Assembly: GCF_002382885.1 (NCBI RefSeq) | Contig: NZ_NWVL01000041.1 | Location: 1 to 64,000 of the forward strand | Origin: Streptomyces sp. WZ.A104 | GTDB lineage: Bacteria; Actinomycetota; Actinomycetes; Streptomycetales; Streptomycetaceae | Direction of reading: 5' to 3' | Length of the DNA stretch: 64,000 nt | Part shown: positions 63,872-64,000 of the stretch, one piece after another | Layout: each line of letters begins with the position of its first letter | How positions within the stretch are numbered: the first letter of the stretch is position 1 | Notes under the pieces: model-generated | Database searches by the model: none | Told to the model about the DNA's origin: nothing | The model's input: only the letters and a program-made list of their open reading frames with translations | Translations under genes and position numbers: made by a program

Positions 63872-64000
63872 CCGGACGCAATCTGCGGATGCGGCGCCTG
63901 AGCCGTGCCACCTCGGCGCTCTCGGGCCGTAAACGCGGTGCCCAGCCCAAGGTCGTCGCCCTCGGCGGCGGCATGGGCCTCTCGGCGTCCCTGGCGGCGC
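63868..64000 (+). CDS. yvcK: gluconeogenesis factor YvcK/CofD family, 3' truncated by the window
   Basis: Only the first 44 residues are present. GTG at 63868 overlaps the rapZ stop (GTGA). After a basic N-terminal extension (RNLRMRRLSRATSALSGRKRGAQ) the nucleotide-binding start of the family, KVVALGGGMGLSASLAA, is clear. YvcK binds UDP-sugars (UDP-GlcNAc) and links cell-wall precursor status to carbon metabolism and morphology. Position after rapZ is the standard actinobacterial order. Confidence 0.9.
   Translation, partial: MTGRNLRMRRLSRATSALSGRKRGAQPKVVALGGGMGLSASLAA

Overview
The window is a GC-rich (roughly 70-74%) chromosomal segment of a Streptomyces-type actinomycete. Evidence for this is the extreme third-position GC, frequent GTG starts, GTGA/ATGA stop-start overlaps, Tat and lipoprotein signals, a mycothiol-dependent-type enzyme, the TerD/TerC stress genes and a core gene order (polA, rpsA, coaE, uvrB, uvrA, uvrC, rapZ, yvcK) that matches the conserved Streptomyces core. 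I see no prophage, insertion sequence, CRISPR array or canonical tRNA/rRNA gene.

Layout: 1-6399 holds the end of an ANTAR response regulator and a complete branched-chain amino-acid ABC importer on the minus strand (livK, hairpin, livH-M-G-F). 7278-13944 has a PaaI-type thioesterase, an FdhF/YdeP-type molybdoenzyme, polA and a DUF4184 membrane protein. 14133-20608 has a secreted lytic transglycosylase with a Pro-Thr linker, two small or membrane proteins, the HrpB helicase and a methyltransferase. 20792-22616 is a self-contained rpsA unit with a near-consensus promoter, structured leader and strong terminator. 22643-28423 has a secreted beta-helix protein, PAC2, coaE, TPR, small membrane and lipoproteins and a slipin. 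28593-32974 is an SNF2 helicase/SWIM-protein pair.

33025-34186 is the most unusual region. A 243-residue protein of unknown function has a probable leaderless promoter whose spacer is a 19-bp palindrome. It is followed by two tandem RNA elements that fold like circularly permuted tRNAs: T-arm, then a 7-bp acceptor stem closed by a loop, then D-arm, all inside an anticodon-like stem and an outer stem. They retain the tRNA T-loop, D-loop GG, U8, A14 and A15-U48 positions. This architecture resembles the tRNA-mimicking module of YrlA-type bacterial Y RNAs, but no Ro/TROVE gene is in the window.

34227-44492 contains a cysteine-protease-like protein, an aminotransferase divergent from an HxlR regulator across an operator array, a uridine-kinase-like protein with a lost P-loop lysine, the pseudouridine catabolic pair psuK/psuG, a cupin, an MFS exporter, an alkyltransferase, a secreted GDPD and an MHYT membrane protein. 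44532-50838 has uvrB, two TerD-family proteins (one fused to a degenerate FtsK-like domain) and terC under a yybP-ykoY-type (manganese) riboswitch whose P1 strand is also a perfect anti-Shine-Dalgarno.

51013-53402 shows an MBL-hydrolase gene, a truncated relic of a second copy, 36-bp repeats and a secreted three-repeat protein between them. 53413-64000 contains the mycothiol-type enzyme, uvrA with a histone-H1-like tail, a Tat Rieske lipoprotein, an HTH regulator next to a secreted papain-like protease and its partner, then uvrC-rapZ-yvcK. All three uvr genes are in this window but in separate transcription units.
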